A stretch of DNA of 64,000 nt from an uncultured Xanthomonas sp. Lineage in GTDB: Bacteria; Pseudomonadota; Gammaproteobacteria; Xanthomonadales; Xanthomonadaceae. Below the pieces are notes generated by a model. That model was not told where the DNA came from. It made no database searches and saw only the letters and a list, made by a program, of their open reading frames with translations. This document shows positions 35,241 to 43,782 of the stretch, piece after piece; within the stretch, counting starts at the first letter, position 1; every line of letters starts with the position of its first letter. Where the stretch lies: the NCBI GenBank assembly GCA_943912265.1, contig CALTTS010000007.1, positions 62,001 to 126,000 of the forward strand, given 5' to 3'. Position numbers and translations under genes: made by a program.

Positions 35241-35623
35241 GCCTGTCCCTGCTCCTGATCGCCTGCCTGTGGCTGGCCGTGCATGATCTGCTCGCACGGG
35301 CACACCACCGCATCGACCGCATCCGCCTGCTGTGGCTCAAGCTGCCGCTGTGCCTGGCGCTGCTGGTGCTGACCGCCTGCACGCACAGCATCCCGACCAG
35401 GGCGCCGCCGGTCCCCGCGCAGTGCGACAGCATGTGCTACACGCCTTGCGACACCACACGCCCGGCGTGGGCGCCAGCGGAATCCGCTAAACCGGCCGCA
35501 TGGGACGACATCGCCCCGCAGGTTGTCGTCCCGCTGGGGCACCAGCTGGACCTGTGCGAGCTGCACCGTCAGGCCTGCACGCAATGCCTGCAACGCCTGA
35601 AGGATGCCGGAGTGCTGCAGTGA
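35237..35623 (+). CDS. Outer-membrane spanin lipoprotein (Rz1/LysC-like)
   Basis: A 128-residue frame. The region from about residue 35 has a lipoprotein signal with lipobox LVLTAC (Cys about 48), followed by the proline-rich RAPPVP and a cysteine cluster (QCDSMCYTPCDTT) typical of phage Rz1/LysC proteins. The first 34 residues add another hydrophobic helix, so translation of the true lipoprotein may start internally. Unlike P2, where lysC is nested within lysB, the two genes here overlap only by four bases. Confidence 0.75.
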   Translation: MSLSLLLIACLWLAVHDLLARAHHRIDRIRLLWLKLPLCLALLVLTACTHSIPTRAPPVPAQCDSMCYTPCDTTRPAWAPAESAKPAAWDDIAPQVVVPLGHQLDLCELHRQACTQCLQRLKDAGVLQ

Positions 35624-36111
35624 TCAAGCCCGAGAGCCTGCGCGCGGCGTTGGTAGCGGCGGTGCCGCACTTGCGGCGCAACCCGGACCGCCTGCTGATC
35701 TTCGCGGATGAAGGCAGCGTGGCGGCCACCTTCGCGCCGGGCCTGTCATTCGAGTGGCGCTACACGCTCAACCTGATCGTCACCGACTTCGCCGGCCACC
35801 CGGACGCCATCATGGTGCCGCTGCTGGCATGGGTGCGCGACAACCAGCCCGAGCTGCTGGCCAACCCCGCCCGGCAAGGCGACATCACCTTCGAGGCGGA
35901 CATCATCGACAGCGACAAGCTCGACCTGTCAATCAAGCTCAAGCTGACCGAGCGCGTGGGCGTGCATGCCCGCGCGGACGGCAGCGGCGTGGACGTGGAG
36001 CACTACCCCGAGCCGAGCCCCGAACCCGCGCTAGGGATCCCCACCGGCGGAGCATGGGCCGTGACGGCAAACGGCGAAAGCATTGCCGAATGGGATGACC
36101 CGCGTGGATGA
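35620..36111 (+). CDS. Tail completion protein R (P2 GpR-like)
   Basis: A 163-residue protein. The family-typical stretch is PDRLLIFADEGSVAATFAPG followed by FEWRYTLNLIVTDFAGHPD and PLLAWVRDNQPELL. It joins head and tail. The start is a GTG that overlaps the spanin stop (GTGA), consistent with translational coupling. The C-terminal 25 residues are variable. Confidence 0.9.
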   Translation: MIKPESLRAALVAAVPHLRRNPDRLLIFADEGSVAATFAPGLSFEWRYTLNLIVTDFAGHPDAIMVPLLAWVRDNQPELLANPARQGDITFEADIIDSDKLDLSIKLKLTERVGVHARADGSGVDVEHYPEPSPEPALGIPTGGAWAVTANGESIAEWDDPRG

Positions 36112-36556
36112 CCTGGCCAGACTGGAGACATGGGCGGCCGGGTTGCTGGCCGACATCGAGCCCGGCGCCCGCGCCCGCCTTGCGCGCAAGGTCGCCACGG
36201 ATCTACGCCGAAGCCAACAGCGGCGCATCGCGGCCCAGCGCAACCCGGACGGCTCGCCCTACGTGCCGCGCAAGCGCGAACCGCTGCGCGGCAAGGCGGG
36301 CAGGATCAAGCGCGGCGTCATGTTCCAGCGCCTGCGCAGCGGCGGCTACCTGCGCACCCGTTCCGATGCCTCGCAGGCCAGCGTGGAGTTCACCGGGCGT
36401 ACCGCCCGCATTGCCCGCGTCCACCAGTTTGGCCAGGTGGACAAGGTGCGGCCCAACGGACCACGCGCCGCGTATGCCCGGCGCGAGCTGCTGGGCTTCA
36501 CCAAGGCCGACATCGACGCCATCCGCACGTCGCTCATCGCCCACCTGCGGGGCTGA
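36095..36556 (+). CDS. Tail completion/virion morphogenesis protein S (P2 GpS-like)
   Basis: A 153-residue protein with the GpS signatures LARLETWAAGLLADIEPGAR, SQQRRIAAQRNPDGSPY and ARIARVHQFGQVDKV. It works with GpR in tail completion. The ATG at 36095 overlaps the end of the R gene by 17 bases. It is the last gene before an intergenic dyad that may be a late promoter. Confidence 0.9.
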   Translation: MTRVDDLARLETWAAGLLADIEPGARARLARKVATDLRRSQQRRIAAQRNPDGSPYVPRKREPLRGKAGRIKRGVMFQRLRSGGYLRTRSDASQASVEFTGRTARIARVHQFGQVDKVRPNGPRAAYARRELLGFTKADIDAIRTSLIAHLRG

Positions 36557-36558
36557 CG

Positions 36559-36577
36559 TGTAGCGCCGCGCGTTACA
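36559..36577. promoter_or_regulatory. Candidate Ogr/Delta-type late-promoter element upstream of baseplate J
   Basis: TGT-N13-ACA inside a larger dyad GTGTAGCGC ... GCGTTACAC (36558-36578), 70 bp ahead of the J start codon. It has the same 13-base spacing as the element at 30413-30433. It sits in one of the few non-coding gaps of the late region, as expected for a second late operon promoter. Confidence 0.5.
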
Positions 36578-36646
36578 CGCCGGGCCGATTGCCCGCGCGC
36601 GCGCGTCACGCCGACCATGCCTCCATCGCCCACCGAGGCCCGCCCC

Positions 36647-37543
36647 ATGTCCACCTTCACCGCCGTCGATCTATCGCGCCTGCCCGCGCTCGACCTGATC
36701 GAGACGCTGGATTACGAGGCCATCGTCTCGCGCCTGCTGGCCGATCTGCGCGCGCGCAACACCGCCTTCGATGCGCTGGTCGAATCAGACCCGGCCTACA
36801 AGCAAACCGAGGTGACGGCCTATGCCGAGCTGCTGATCCGCCAGCGCATCAACGAGGCGGCCAAGGCGGTCATGCTCGCCTACGCAACGGGCACCGCACT
36901 CGACCACGTCGCCGCCGGCTACAACGTCGAGCGGCTGACCATCACCGAGGCCGATCCTGACGCCACCCCGCCGGTAGACGCCGAATACGAATCCGACGCC
37001 GACCTGCGCCGCCGCGTGCAACTGGCATTCGAGGGCTACAGCACCGCCGGCCCGGACGGCGCGTACCTGTACCACGCATTGAGCGCCCACGCAGACGTGC
37101 AGGATGCCAGCGTGTCCAGCCCAACGCCTGGCACCGTGGTGGTCACCCTGCAATCGCGCAGCGGCGATGGCACGCCCGGCATCGACGTGCTGGATGCCGT
37201 TGCCGCAGCGCTCAATGCCGACGACGTCCGCCCGTTGACCGACAACGTCATCGTGCAGGCCGCCGAGATCGTGCCCTACGGCATCACCGCCGAACTGGTC
37301 CTGTGGCCCGGCCCGGACGCGGAAGTGGTGCTCAATGCGGCCAACGCCAACCTCGATGACCTGATCGCCCGCCAGCAGCGGCTGGGCCGCGACATCACCC
37401 GCAGCGCCCTGTTCGCCGCACTGCACGTCGAAGGCGTGCAGAACGTGCTGCTCACCGCACCGGCTGCCGACGTGGTCATCACCCCCATGCAAGCCGCGCA
37501 TTGCAGCGGGCGCAGCATCGCCTACGCGGGTACTGACGAATGA
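36647..37543 (+). CDS. Baseplate protein J (P2 GpJ-like)
   Basis: A 298-residue baseplate wedge protein. FTAVDLSRLPALDLIETLDY at the N-terminus and ALSAHADVQDASVSSPTPGT in the middle match the J family; length is near P2 GpJ (302). The ATG at 36647 is preferred because it gives the family N-terminus; an ATG at 36617 would add ten residues. In P2 genes V and W come before J; here they lie 4 kb downstream. Confidence 0.93.
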   Translation: MSTFTAVDLSRLPALDLIETLDYEAIVSRLLADLRARNTAFDALVESDPAYKQTEVTAYAELLIRQRINEAAKAVMLAYATGTALDHVAAGYNVERLTITEADPDATPPVDAEYESDADLRRRVQLAFEGYSTAGPDGAYLYHALSAHADVQDASVSSPTPGTVVVTLQSRSGDGTPGIDVLDAVAAALNADDVRPLTDNVIVQAAEIVPYGITAELVLWPGPDAEVVLNAANANLDDLIARQQRLGRDITRSALFAALHVEGVQNVLLTAPAADVVITPMQAAHCSGRSIAYAGTDE

Positions 37544-38157
37544 GTCTGCTGCCCCCCAACGCCAGCGCGCTGGAACAGGCGCAAGCGGCCGTGTCCGCGC
37601 AGCTGGCAACACTGCCGGTGCGCATCGGCGACCTGAAGCGGGCCGATGCCTGTCCCGTCGAGTGGTTGCCATGGCTGGCGTGGGAACGCAGCGTGGACGT
37701 CTGGAATCCGGCATGGACGGAGTCGCAGAAGCGCGCCGCCATCGCCGCCAGCTTCGGCATCCACCAGCGCAAGGGTACCGCCGGCGCGGTCAAGGCCGCA
37801 CTGGCCACCCTCGACTGGTCCTCGCGCGTGGCCGAATGGCATCACCTCAGCCCGCCGGGCGAACCCTATACCTTCTCGGTGGAAATCACGCTGGATCGCC
37901 GAGGCATCGATGCTGGCATCTACGACGACGTGGAGCGGCTGGTCCTGGCCGCCAAGAACACCCGCAGCCACCTGACGCGCATCAGCCTGATCCACGCACA
38001 ATCCGCAGCCCTGCAGCTGGCCGGTGCCGCCGTGGTGGCCGAAACCGTGAGCGTGCTGCCCTACCAGATCGGCCTGCGCAGCCAGTCGGCGGCCGTGGTG
38101 CACGGCCATGCATTGGTCACGCACGACATCACCACCCTCTATCCGCAGGTGCATTGA
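37540..38157 (+). CDS. Tail protein I (P2 GpI-like)
   Basis: A 205-residue protein. The typical block is DACPVEWLPWLAWERSVDVW followed by AAIAASFGIHQRKGTAGAV. GpI links baseplate and tail fibre. It overlaps the J stop by four bases (ATGA). Confidence 0.92.
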   Translation: MSLLPPNASALEQAQAAVSAQLATLPVRIGDLKRADACPVEWLPWLAWERSVDVWNPAWTESQKRAAIAASFGIHQRKGTAGAVKAALATLDWSSRVAEWHHLSPPGEPYTFSVEITLDRRGIDAGIYDDVERLVLAAKNTRSHLTRISLIHAQSAALQLAGAAVVAETVSVLPYQIGLRSQSAAVVHGHALVTHDITTLYPQVH

Positions 38158-38159
38158 CC

Positions 38160-38681
38160 ATGCCGAATTACTTCACCGTCCTCACTGCCAAGGGCCAGCC
38201 CAAGGTAGCGGCCTCTCTGCTCCCCGGCGGGACACCGCTGGCCATCTCCGCGATGGGGTTCGGCGACGGCGGCGGCGCGGCCGTCACCCCGGTGGAAAAC
38301 CGCGAAGCACTGGTAGGCGAGGTCCACCGACGCGCTGTCAACAGCGTCGTGCGCGATGCCGCCAACGCCAACTGGATCGTCGTCGAATGCGTGCTGCCGC
38401 CCGACGTGGGCGGCTGGACCATCCGCGAGGTGGGCCTGTACGACGCCGATGGCGACCTGGTCGGCTACGGCAACTTCCCGGACACCTACAAACCGGTGCT
38501 GGCCGAGGGCTCCGGCAAAGAGCTGATCGTCCGCCTGTACCTCGAAATCACCTCGGCCGCGCAAGTCACGCTGCAGATCAATCCCAGCGTGGTCAACGCC
38601 ACCCAAGCGTGGGTGGCTGTGCAAATCGCTGCGGCCGAGCGCGCCCATCGCGCCCGCCGCTATCACCTCTCCCAACTCTGA
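38160..38681 (+). CDS. Short tail-collar/fibre N-terminal module (P2 GpH N-terminus-like)
   Basis: A 173-residue protein starting MPNYFTVLTAKGQPKVAASL, with WTIREVGLYDADGDLVGYGN and GKELIVRLYLEITSAAQVTL. This is the conserved attachment module found at the N-terminus of P2 GpH. In P2 the fibre is about 670 residues; here the frame stops after the attachment module, with no shaft or tip. The receptor-binding part is probably supplied by the following genes. The start is two bases after the I gene stop. Confidence 0.8.
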   Translation: MPNYFTVLTAKGQPKVAASLLPGGTPLAISAMGFGDGGGAAVTPVENREALVGEVHRRAVNSVVRDAANANWIVVECVLPPDVGGWTIREVGLYDADGDLVGYGNFPDTYKPVLAEGSGKELIVRLYLEITSAAQVTLQINPSVVNATQAWVAVQIAAAERAHRARRYHLSQL

Positions 38682-38690
38682 GGCCCACTC

Positions 38691-39005
38691 ATGGCATCTG
38701 GAAAACTCGGCAAGGCAGCACTGGCTGCGGCCGCTGACACCGACCTCTACACCGTGCCGGCGGGCACGGTGGCGACGGCCAATATCAACCTCTGCAACCG
38801 CACCAGCGCGGCGGTGACGGTGCGCCTTGCCATCCGTTCGGCCGCACTGGCCGATGCGGATTACATCGAGTACGACGCCGCGCTGCCGGCCAACGGCGTG
38901 CTGGAGCGCACGGGCATCGCGCTGTCGGCAGGGGAAACCATCACAGTGCGCGCATCGGCGGCCGGCGTGTCTGCGCGTGCGCATGGCTTCGAGGAGGTGG
39001 CGTAA
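38691..39005 (+). CDS. Small tail-associated protein of unknown function
   Basis: A 104-residue, mostly beta-rich protein (TDLYTVPAGTVATANINLCN; ETITVRASAAGVSARAHGF). It lies between the fibre attachment module and a glycine-rich protein and overlaps the latter by one base. The composition is that of a virion structural protein. I do not recognise a named family with certainty. Confidence 0.65.
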   Translation: MASGKLGKAALAAAADTDLYTVPAGTVATANINLCNRTSAAVTVRLAIRSAALADADYIEYDAALPANGVLERTGIALSAGETITVRASAAGVSARAHGFEEVA

Positions 39006-39781
39006 TGGGCCGGTATGTCAGTGGCGGCGCCAATAGCGTGCCGCGCAGCATGATTGTGTCCTGCTACGCGTCTGATCCGGCCATTGCCGTGCCCCCCTGG
39101 GCGCAGGGCGGGCGTGGCGTGGTGCGCGTCACCGGCGTCGGCGCCGGTGCGTCGGGAAACGTCATCATCACGAACCCCAGCACCATTTACGGCGGCGGCG
39201 CCGGGGCCATTGCGCGTGATCACATCATGGCAATCCCGGCCGGCGTTGCGACGATCGCCGCTGAGATTGGCGTGGGCGGCGCGAAGGTCACGGCGGCGAT
39301 AGCCGCTGATGGCAATCCGGGCGGCCACACCAAACTGACCATCGGCACGTCCATTCTGCTCTTGCAGGGCGGAGGAAACGGTCTGAGCAGCCGTAACTAC
39401 AGAGGTGGTGTGCCGCTGTGCGGCAATAGCATTACGCCGTACACGGAGCCTCTCAACAACCCCCCGGGCATGGGCATGTTCAGCGGTGGGGACTGGAGTG
39501 ACTCGGGTGGCGTGACTGGCGTCGGTTCTGGGCCGTCCTCGCTCGCCATTGGCGCCAACGGCAGCCAAGGCTCCTGGCACGATGGGTACGGCACGGGTGG
39601 CATGTCGCCGTGGGGAAGTTGCCCCATTCGCCTGAAACCTATATCCGACAGCACCAACGGCTATGACGCGTCCGGGTATGGCGCTGGCGGGCAGGGCGCT
39701 TTCTGGAAAAGTGGCGCCGCGGTCAGCTCCGGCAAGGGCGCCAACGGTTTCCTCTTGCTTGAATTCGTCGAAGGAGCCTGA
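39005..39781 (+). CDS. Glycine-rich putative tail-tip or receptor-binding protein
   Basis: A 258-residue protein very rich in Gly, Ser, Asn and Ala, with many short glycine loops (GVGAGASGNVIITNPSTIYG; GGGAGAIARD; DASGYGAGGQGAFWKSG) and a conserved-looking C-terminus GANGFLLLEFVEGA. Similar glycine-rich tips and the same C-terminal pattern occur on phage fibres that contact the host surface. Its position after the truncated fibre module supports a receptor-binding role, but this is inference. Confidence 0.6.
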   Translation: MGRYVSGGANSVPRSMIVSCYASDPAIAVPPWAQGGRGVVRVTGVGAGASGNVIITNPSTIYGGGAGAIARDHIMAIPAGVATIAAEIGVGGAKVTAAIAADGNPGGHTKLTIGTSILLLQGGGNGLSSRNYRGGVPLCGNSITPYTEPLNNPPGMGMFSGGDWSDSGGVTGVGSGPSSLAIGANGSQGSWHDGYGTGGMSPWGSCPIRLKPISDSTNGYDASGYGAGGQGAFWKSGAAVSSGKGANGFLLLEFVEGA

Positions 39782-39783
39782 TC

Positions 39784-40251
39784 ATGCGCAATCTTGCAAT
39801 CGTAGCGGCGGGTATCGTCGCAAACGTCATCCTCGGCAACGCGGCCGACTACCCCGACGCGGTAGACGTGACCGACACAGATCCCCGCCCAGCCCCCGGC
39901 TGGCGCTATGACGGCACGGCATTCACGCCGCCCGATTACGTCCCGCCGGAGCCTGTCGCGGAGTCGCGCATCATCACCAACCTGGCCTTCGACCTGCGCT
40001 TTACTGCGGCCGAGCGGGTGGCGGTGGAGATGGCTTCGCTTGACGATCCGTCAGCCAGCGCGGAGGCGCGCCAGCAAGCCGCCTACATCCGCGTGTCGCT
40101 GCAACGGGCGGACAAGGCATCTTGGGTGGATCTTGACGCCGAGGTCACGCGCACGTCGGTGCAACAGTTCGAGGCGCTGGGCCTGATCGCCGAGGGGCGG
40201 GCAGCCGAAATCCTCGACGCTGCCGTGCAGGACAGCGAGCGGCCGTCGTGA
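39784..40251 (+). CDS. Putative tail fibre assembly-like protein
   Basis: A 155-residue protein. The N-terminus (MRNLAIVAAGIVANVILGNA followed by PGWRYDGTAFTPP) is typical of small proteins encoded next to phage fibre genes. The C-terminal half is helical and acidic. It starts three bases after the glycine-rich protein. A chaperone role for the fibre tip is plausible from position only. Confidence 0.55.
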   Translation: MRNLAIVAAGIVANVILGNAADYPDAVDVTDTDPRPAPGWRYDGTAFTPPDYVPPEPVAESRIITNLAFDLRFTAAERVAVEMASLDDPSASAEARQQAAYIRVSLQRADKASWVDLDAEVTRTSVQQFEALGLIAEGRAAEILDAAVQDSERPS

Positions 40252-40565
40252 CCCGCGTCCGCCTGATCGCGCTGTGGCTGCTGTGCCAGGTTGCCGGCAC
40301 CATCGCCGCCGTGTGGATGCTGGTGGCCATCGCCGCCGGCAGCTCGCGCGCGTGGTCGCTGGCCGTGGGCTACGACCAACTGGCCAACGCCGCGTTCGGC
40401 GGCGACCCGGGCGAAACCATCAGCAGCCGTGCCGGCAAGGCGGCCCGCAACGGTCGCCGATGGGGCTGCATCCTGTGCCGGCTGCTGAGCAGGATCGACC
40501 CGGATCACTGCGAAAAATCGCTGGAACCGGACGAAGGCCGCGCGCTCGATCCGCCTCGCGTGTAA
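40248..40565 (+). CDS. Small membrane protein of the tail region
   Basis: A 105-residue protein with one N-terminal membrane helix (LIALWLLCQVAGTIAAVWMLVA is interrupted only by polar ends). A conserved-looking cytoplasmic or periplasmic tail follows (WSLAVGYDQLANAAFGGDPG; GRRWGCILCRLLSRIDP). It overlaps the preceding gene by ATGA. Related small proteins occur in tail regions of many temperate phages, without known function. Confidence 0.6.
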   Translation: MTRVRLIALWLLCQVAGTIAAVWMLVAIAAGSSRAWSLAVGYDQLANAAFGGDPGETISSRAGKAARNGRRWGCILCRLLSRIDPDHCEKSLEPDEGRALDPPRV

Positions 40566-40625
40566 CCGCGCCCGCAACAAGCGCCGCCGCGTGATTCGCG
40601 CGCGTGCGGCGGCCACCATGTCGGC

Positions 40626-41198
40626 ATGGATACCGGCATGGACAACCAGCGCTCGCAGTCGCAGATGATGCGGATCGGCACGGTGGCATCCGTGGATGCC
40701 GCAGCGGCCACCTGCCGGGTATCCACAGGCGAGATCACCACGGGCGACATCCCGTGGTGCGTGCCCGGCGCGGGCAGTTTCAGCGTGTGGAGCTGCCCGC
40801 GCGTGGGCGAGCAGGTGGTGTTGCTCTGCCCGGAAGGCGATCTGGAAGGCGCACTGGTACTGCGCGGGCTGTACTCAACCGCGCACCCTGCCCCGCGCAA
40901 CCGCCTCGACACCACGCTGATCCGCTTCCCCGATGGCGCGGAGCTGGAATACGACGAGGCCGCGCACACGCTCAACGCCACATTGCCCAGCGGCGGCAGC
41001 GCCACGCTCACCGCCGATGCCGGCGTGACGATCAATGGCCCGTTCACCGTCAACGGCGACACCACGCTCAACGGCGATACCCATGTCAGCCAGACGCTGA
41101 CGGCCGACACCGACGTGGTCGGCGGCGGCAAGAGCCTGAAGGGCCACAAGCACGTCGGCGTGCAGACCGGCAGCGGCCAGACGGGGGCGCCGGCATGA
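40626..41198 (+). CDS. Baseplate assembly protein V (central spike, P2 GpV-like)
   Basis: A 190-residue spike protein. The N-terminal OB-like part contains RIGTVASVDAAAATCRVSTG and GEQVVLLCPEGDLEGALVL. The C-terminal half is a repetitive beta-helix (GVTINGPFTVNGDTTLNGDT) ending in the metal-site-like KGHKHVGVQ. Length fits P2 GpV (211). It forms the membrane-piercing tip. Its position downstream of the fibre genes differs from P2. Confidence 0.92.
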   Translation: MDTGMDNQRSQSQMMRIGTVASVDAAAATCRVSTGEITTGDIPWCVPGAGSFSVWSCPRVGEQVVLLCPEGDLEGALVLRGLYSTAHPAPRNRLDTTLIRFPDGAELEYDEAAHTLNATLPSGGSATLTADAGVTINGPFTVNGDTTLNGDTHVSQTLTADTDVVGGGKSLKGHKHVGVQTGSGQTGAPA

Positions 41199-41551
41199 TC
41201 GGCACCCACGCGGCCACCGGCAAGCGACTGTCGGGCACGGCGCACCTTGCGCAGTCCATCGCCGACATCCTCATGACCCCGCTGGGCAGCCGCGTCATGC
41301 GCCCGGATTACGGCTCGCTGCTGCCCGAGCTGATCGACCAGCCCTTCAACGGCACCACCCGCCTGCGCATGTTCGGCGCCATCGCCGGCGCGCTGGGCAA
41401 GTGGGAGCCGCGCATCACCCTCACCCGCCTCGGGCTCTCCCTCGGCACCGATGCGGGCGCATTCGTGCTTGACCTCGAGGGCACGCTCACCGAGTCGGCA
41501 ACCGCCAGCGAGCGAACCCGGCTGTCCATCCCCCTCACCACCCGCACCTGA
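41195..41551 (+). CDS. Baseplate wedge protein W (gp25-like)
   Basis: A 118-residue protein of the GpW/gp25 family: LAQSIADILMTPLGSRVMRP followed by YGSLLPELIDQPF. It overlaps the V stop by ATGA. It nucleates sheath assembly at the baseplate. Confidence 0.93.
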   Translation: MIGTHAATGKRLSGTAHLAQSIADILMTPLGSRVMRPDYGSLLPELIDQPFNGTTRLRMFGAIAGALGKWEPRITLTRLGLSLGTDAGAFVLDLEGTLTESATASERTRLSIPLTTRT

Positions 41552-41564
41552 CCCGGAGCAGATC

Positions 41565-42737
41565 ATGCCCACCGATTACCACCACGGCGTCCGCATCGCC
41601 GAAATCAATACCGGCACCCGCACCATCCGCACGGTGGCCACGGCCATCGTCGGCATCGTCTGCACCGGCCCTGCGGCCGATGCCGCAATGTTCCCCCTCA
41701 ACCGCCCGGTGCTGATCACCGACCTGGCCGCCGCCATCGCCAAGGCCGGCACCACGGGCACGCTGGCCGCCACGCTGCAGGCCATCCACGACCAGACCGA
41801 CCCGGTCACCGTGGTGGTTCGCGTCCAGGAAGGCGAGACGGACGCCGAAACCACCACCAACGTGATCGGTGCAGCCACCGGCAGCGCGTACAGCGGCATG
41901 CAGGCGCTGCTGGCGGCCGAGGCCCAGCTCGGCGTCAAGCCGCGCATCCTCGCCGCGCCGGGGCTGGATACCCAGCCGGTCACGGCTGCACTGGCCGTCA
42001 TCGCCGCCAAGCTGCGCGGCATGGCCTACGCCAGCTGCGGTGCCAGCGCGACGAAGGAAGATGCCGCCACCTACCGCGAGCAGTTCTCCGCGCGCGAACT
42101 CATGCTGATCTGGCCGGACTTCCTCGCTTGGGATACCGCCACCAGCGCCACCGCGCCGGCGTATGCCACCGCCCGCGCCGTGGGCCTGCGCGCCAAGATC
42201 GACGAGGACACCGGCTGGCACAAGACGCTCTCCAACGTCGCCGTGGCCGGCGTCACCGGCATCAGCCACGACGTGCACTGGTCGCTGCAGGACCCGGCCA
42301 CCGATGCCGGCTACCTCAACGCCGCCGACGTCACCACGCTGGTGCGCACCGGCAGCGGCTATCGGTTCTGGGGCGACCGCACCTGCTCGGACGATCCGCT
42401 GTTTGCCTTCGAATCCGCCACCCGCACGGCGCAGGTGCTGGCCGATTCCATCGCCGATTCCATGTTGTGGGCAGTGGACAAGCCGATGACGCCCTCGCTG
42501 GTGCGCGACATCGTGGAAAGCATCAATGCAAAGTTCCGCGAGCTCAAGGCCGGCGGCTACATCATCGATGCCAATGCCTGGTACGACGCCGACACCAACA
42601 CCACCGACACGCTCAAGGCCGGCAATCTCGTCATCGACTACGACTACACCCCGGTGCCGCCGCTGGAAAACCTGCTGCTCAACCAGCGCATCACCGATCA
42701 GTACCTCGCCGACTTCGCCAGCCGCGTCGCGGCCTGA
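41565..42737 (+). CDS. Contractile tail sheath protein (P2 FI-like)
   Basis: A 390-residue sheath protein. MPTDYHHGVRIAEINTGTRT at the start, VKPRILAAPGLDTQPVTAAL in the middle and YRFWGDRTCSDDPLFAFES toward the C-terminus are family features. A GGAGCAG site precedes the ATG at 41565. Length matches P2 FI (396). Confidence 0.95.
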   Translation: MPTDYHHGVRIAEINTGTRTIRTVATAIVGIVCTGPAADAAMFPLNRPVLITDLAAAIAKAGTTGTLAATLQAIHDQTDPVTVVVRVQEGETDAETTTNVIGAATGSAYSGMQALLAAEAQLGVKPRILAAPGLDTQPVTAALAVIAAKLRGMAYASCGASATKEDAATYREQFSARELMLIWPDFLAWDTATSATAPAYATARAVGLRAKIDEDTGWHKTLSNVAVAGVTGISHDVHWSLQDPATDAGYLNAADVTTLVRTGSGYRFWGDRTCSDDPLFAFESATRTAQVLADSIADSMLWAVDKPMTPSLVRDIVESINAKFRELKAGGYIIDANAWYDADTNTTDTLKAGNLVIDYDYTPVPPLENLLLNQRITDQYLADFASRVAA

Positions 42738-42770
42738 CCGTCGCTGCCCTGACCCACCGGAGACCCCGTC

Positions 42771-43280
42771 ATGGCCATGCCCCGCACCCTGAAAAACTTC
42801 AACCTCTTCAACGACGGCAACAGCTACATGGGCCAGGTCGAAGAAGTCACCCTGCCCAAGCTGACCCGCAAGATGGAGGAATACCGCGGCGGCGGCATGA
42901 TCGGCGCCGTCCAGCTCGACATGGGGCAGGAAAAGGTCGAGCTGGAATGGAAGTGCGCCGGCTTCATGCGCGGCGTGCTTGAGCAGTACGGCGCCATCAA
43001 GATCGATGGCGTCCCGCTGCGCTTCGCCGGTGCCTACCAGCGCGACGACACCGCCGCCGTGGATGCGGTGGAGATCGTCGTGCGCGGTCGGCACGTCGAG
43101 ATAGACCCCGGCAGCGCCAAGGTCGGCGAGAAAACCGAGTTCGCGGTGAAGACCGCCGCCGCCTACTACAAGCTCTCCGTAAACGGCAGCACGGTGATCG
43201 AACTGGACTTCGTCAACGGCATCGAAGTGGTCAACGGCACCGACCTGTACGCCGACATCCGCGCCGCCATCGGACTCTGA
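42771..43280 (+). CDS. Tail tube protein (P2 FII-like)
   Basis: A 169-residue tube protein: MAMPRTLKNFNLFNDGNSYM at the start, KLTRKMEEYRGGGM, and the C-terminal YKLSVNGSTVIELDFVNG. It polymerises inside the sheath. The gene has a CACCGGAGACCC leader, a sequence reused ahead of several early genes of this prophage. Confidence 0.95.
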   Translation: MAMPRTLKNFNLFNDGNSYMGQVEEVTLPKLTRKMEEYRGGGMIGAVQLDMGQEKVELEWKCAGFMRGVLEQYGAIKIDGVPLRFAGAYQRDDTAAVDAVEIVVRGRHVEIDPGSAKVGEKTEFAVKTAAAYYKLSVNGSTVIELDFVNGIEVVNGTDLYADIRAAIGL

Positions 43281-43440
43281 TACCCCGCGAGTGGCTTTGA
43301 GGCCGGCAACGGCGGTTTCCTGCAACGGACGGGTGGCCTCTCCCCGCCGACGTGGTGACCGCTGGAACCGGAAGAGCCCCAACACGCAATGAGGCCGGAC
43401 GCCGTGGCCGAAATCCACGGCAACCACCCCACCGGAACCC

Positions 43441-43782
43441 ATGCCCATGTCCTCCAAGACCGACATCCCCGCCGACACCGCCGCACAGCCACGCACGGCC
43501 ACGCTCACCCTGGAAACCCCCATCGTGCGCGGCGAGCAGCGCATCGACGCCATCACCCTGCGCAAGCCGGCCGCTGGCGAGCTGCGCGGGCTGGCGCTGG
43601 CCGACCTGCTGCGCTCGGACGTGTCCGCGCTGCAGACCCTGTTGCCGCGCATCAGCACGCCCACACTCACCGCCGCCGACGCGGCCGCGCTCGACCTGCC
43701 CGACCTGGCCGCCATTGCCGGCGAGGTGCTGGGTTTTTTCATGAGCCGGGCGGACAAGGCAGCGCTGTCCCCGTCCGCGTAG
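43441..43782 (+). CDS. Tail assembly protein E
   Basis: A 113-residue protein with the typical P2 E layout: TATLTLETPIVRGEQRIDAI, LRKPAAGELRGLALADLLRS and GEVLGFFMSRADKAAL near the end. It is a tail assembly chaperone acting on the tape measure protein. The frame contains a slippery T6C tract at 43734-43740, 15 codons before the stop, which allows synthesis of the longer E+E' product. Confidence 0.88.
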   Translation: MPMSSKTDIPADTAAQPRTATLTLETPIVRGEQRIDAITLRKPAAGELRGLALADLLRSDVSALQTLLPRISTPTLTAADAAALDLPDLAAIAGEVLGFFMSRADKAALSPSA

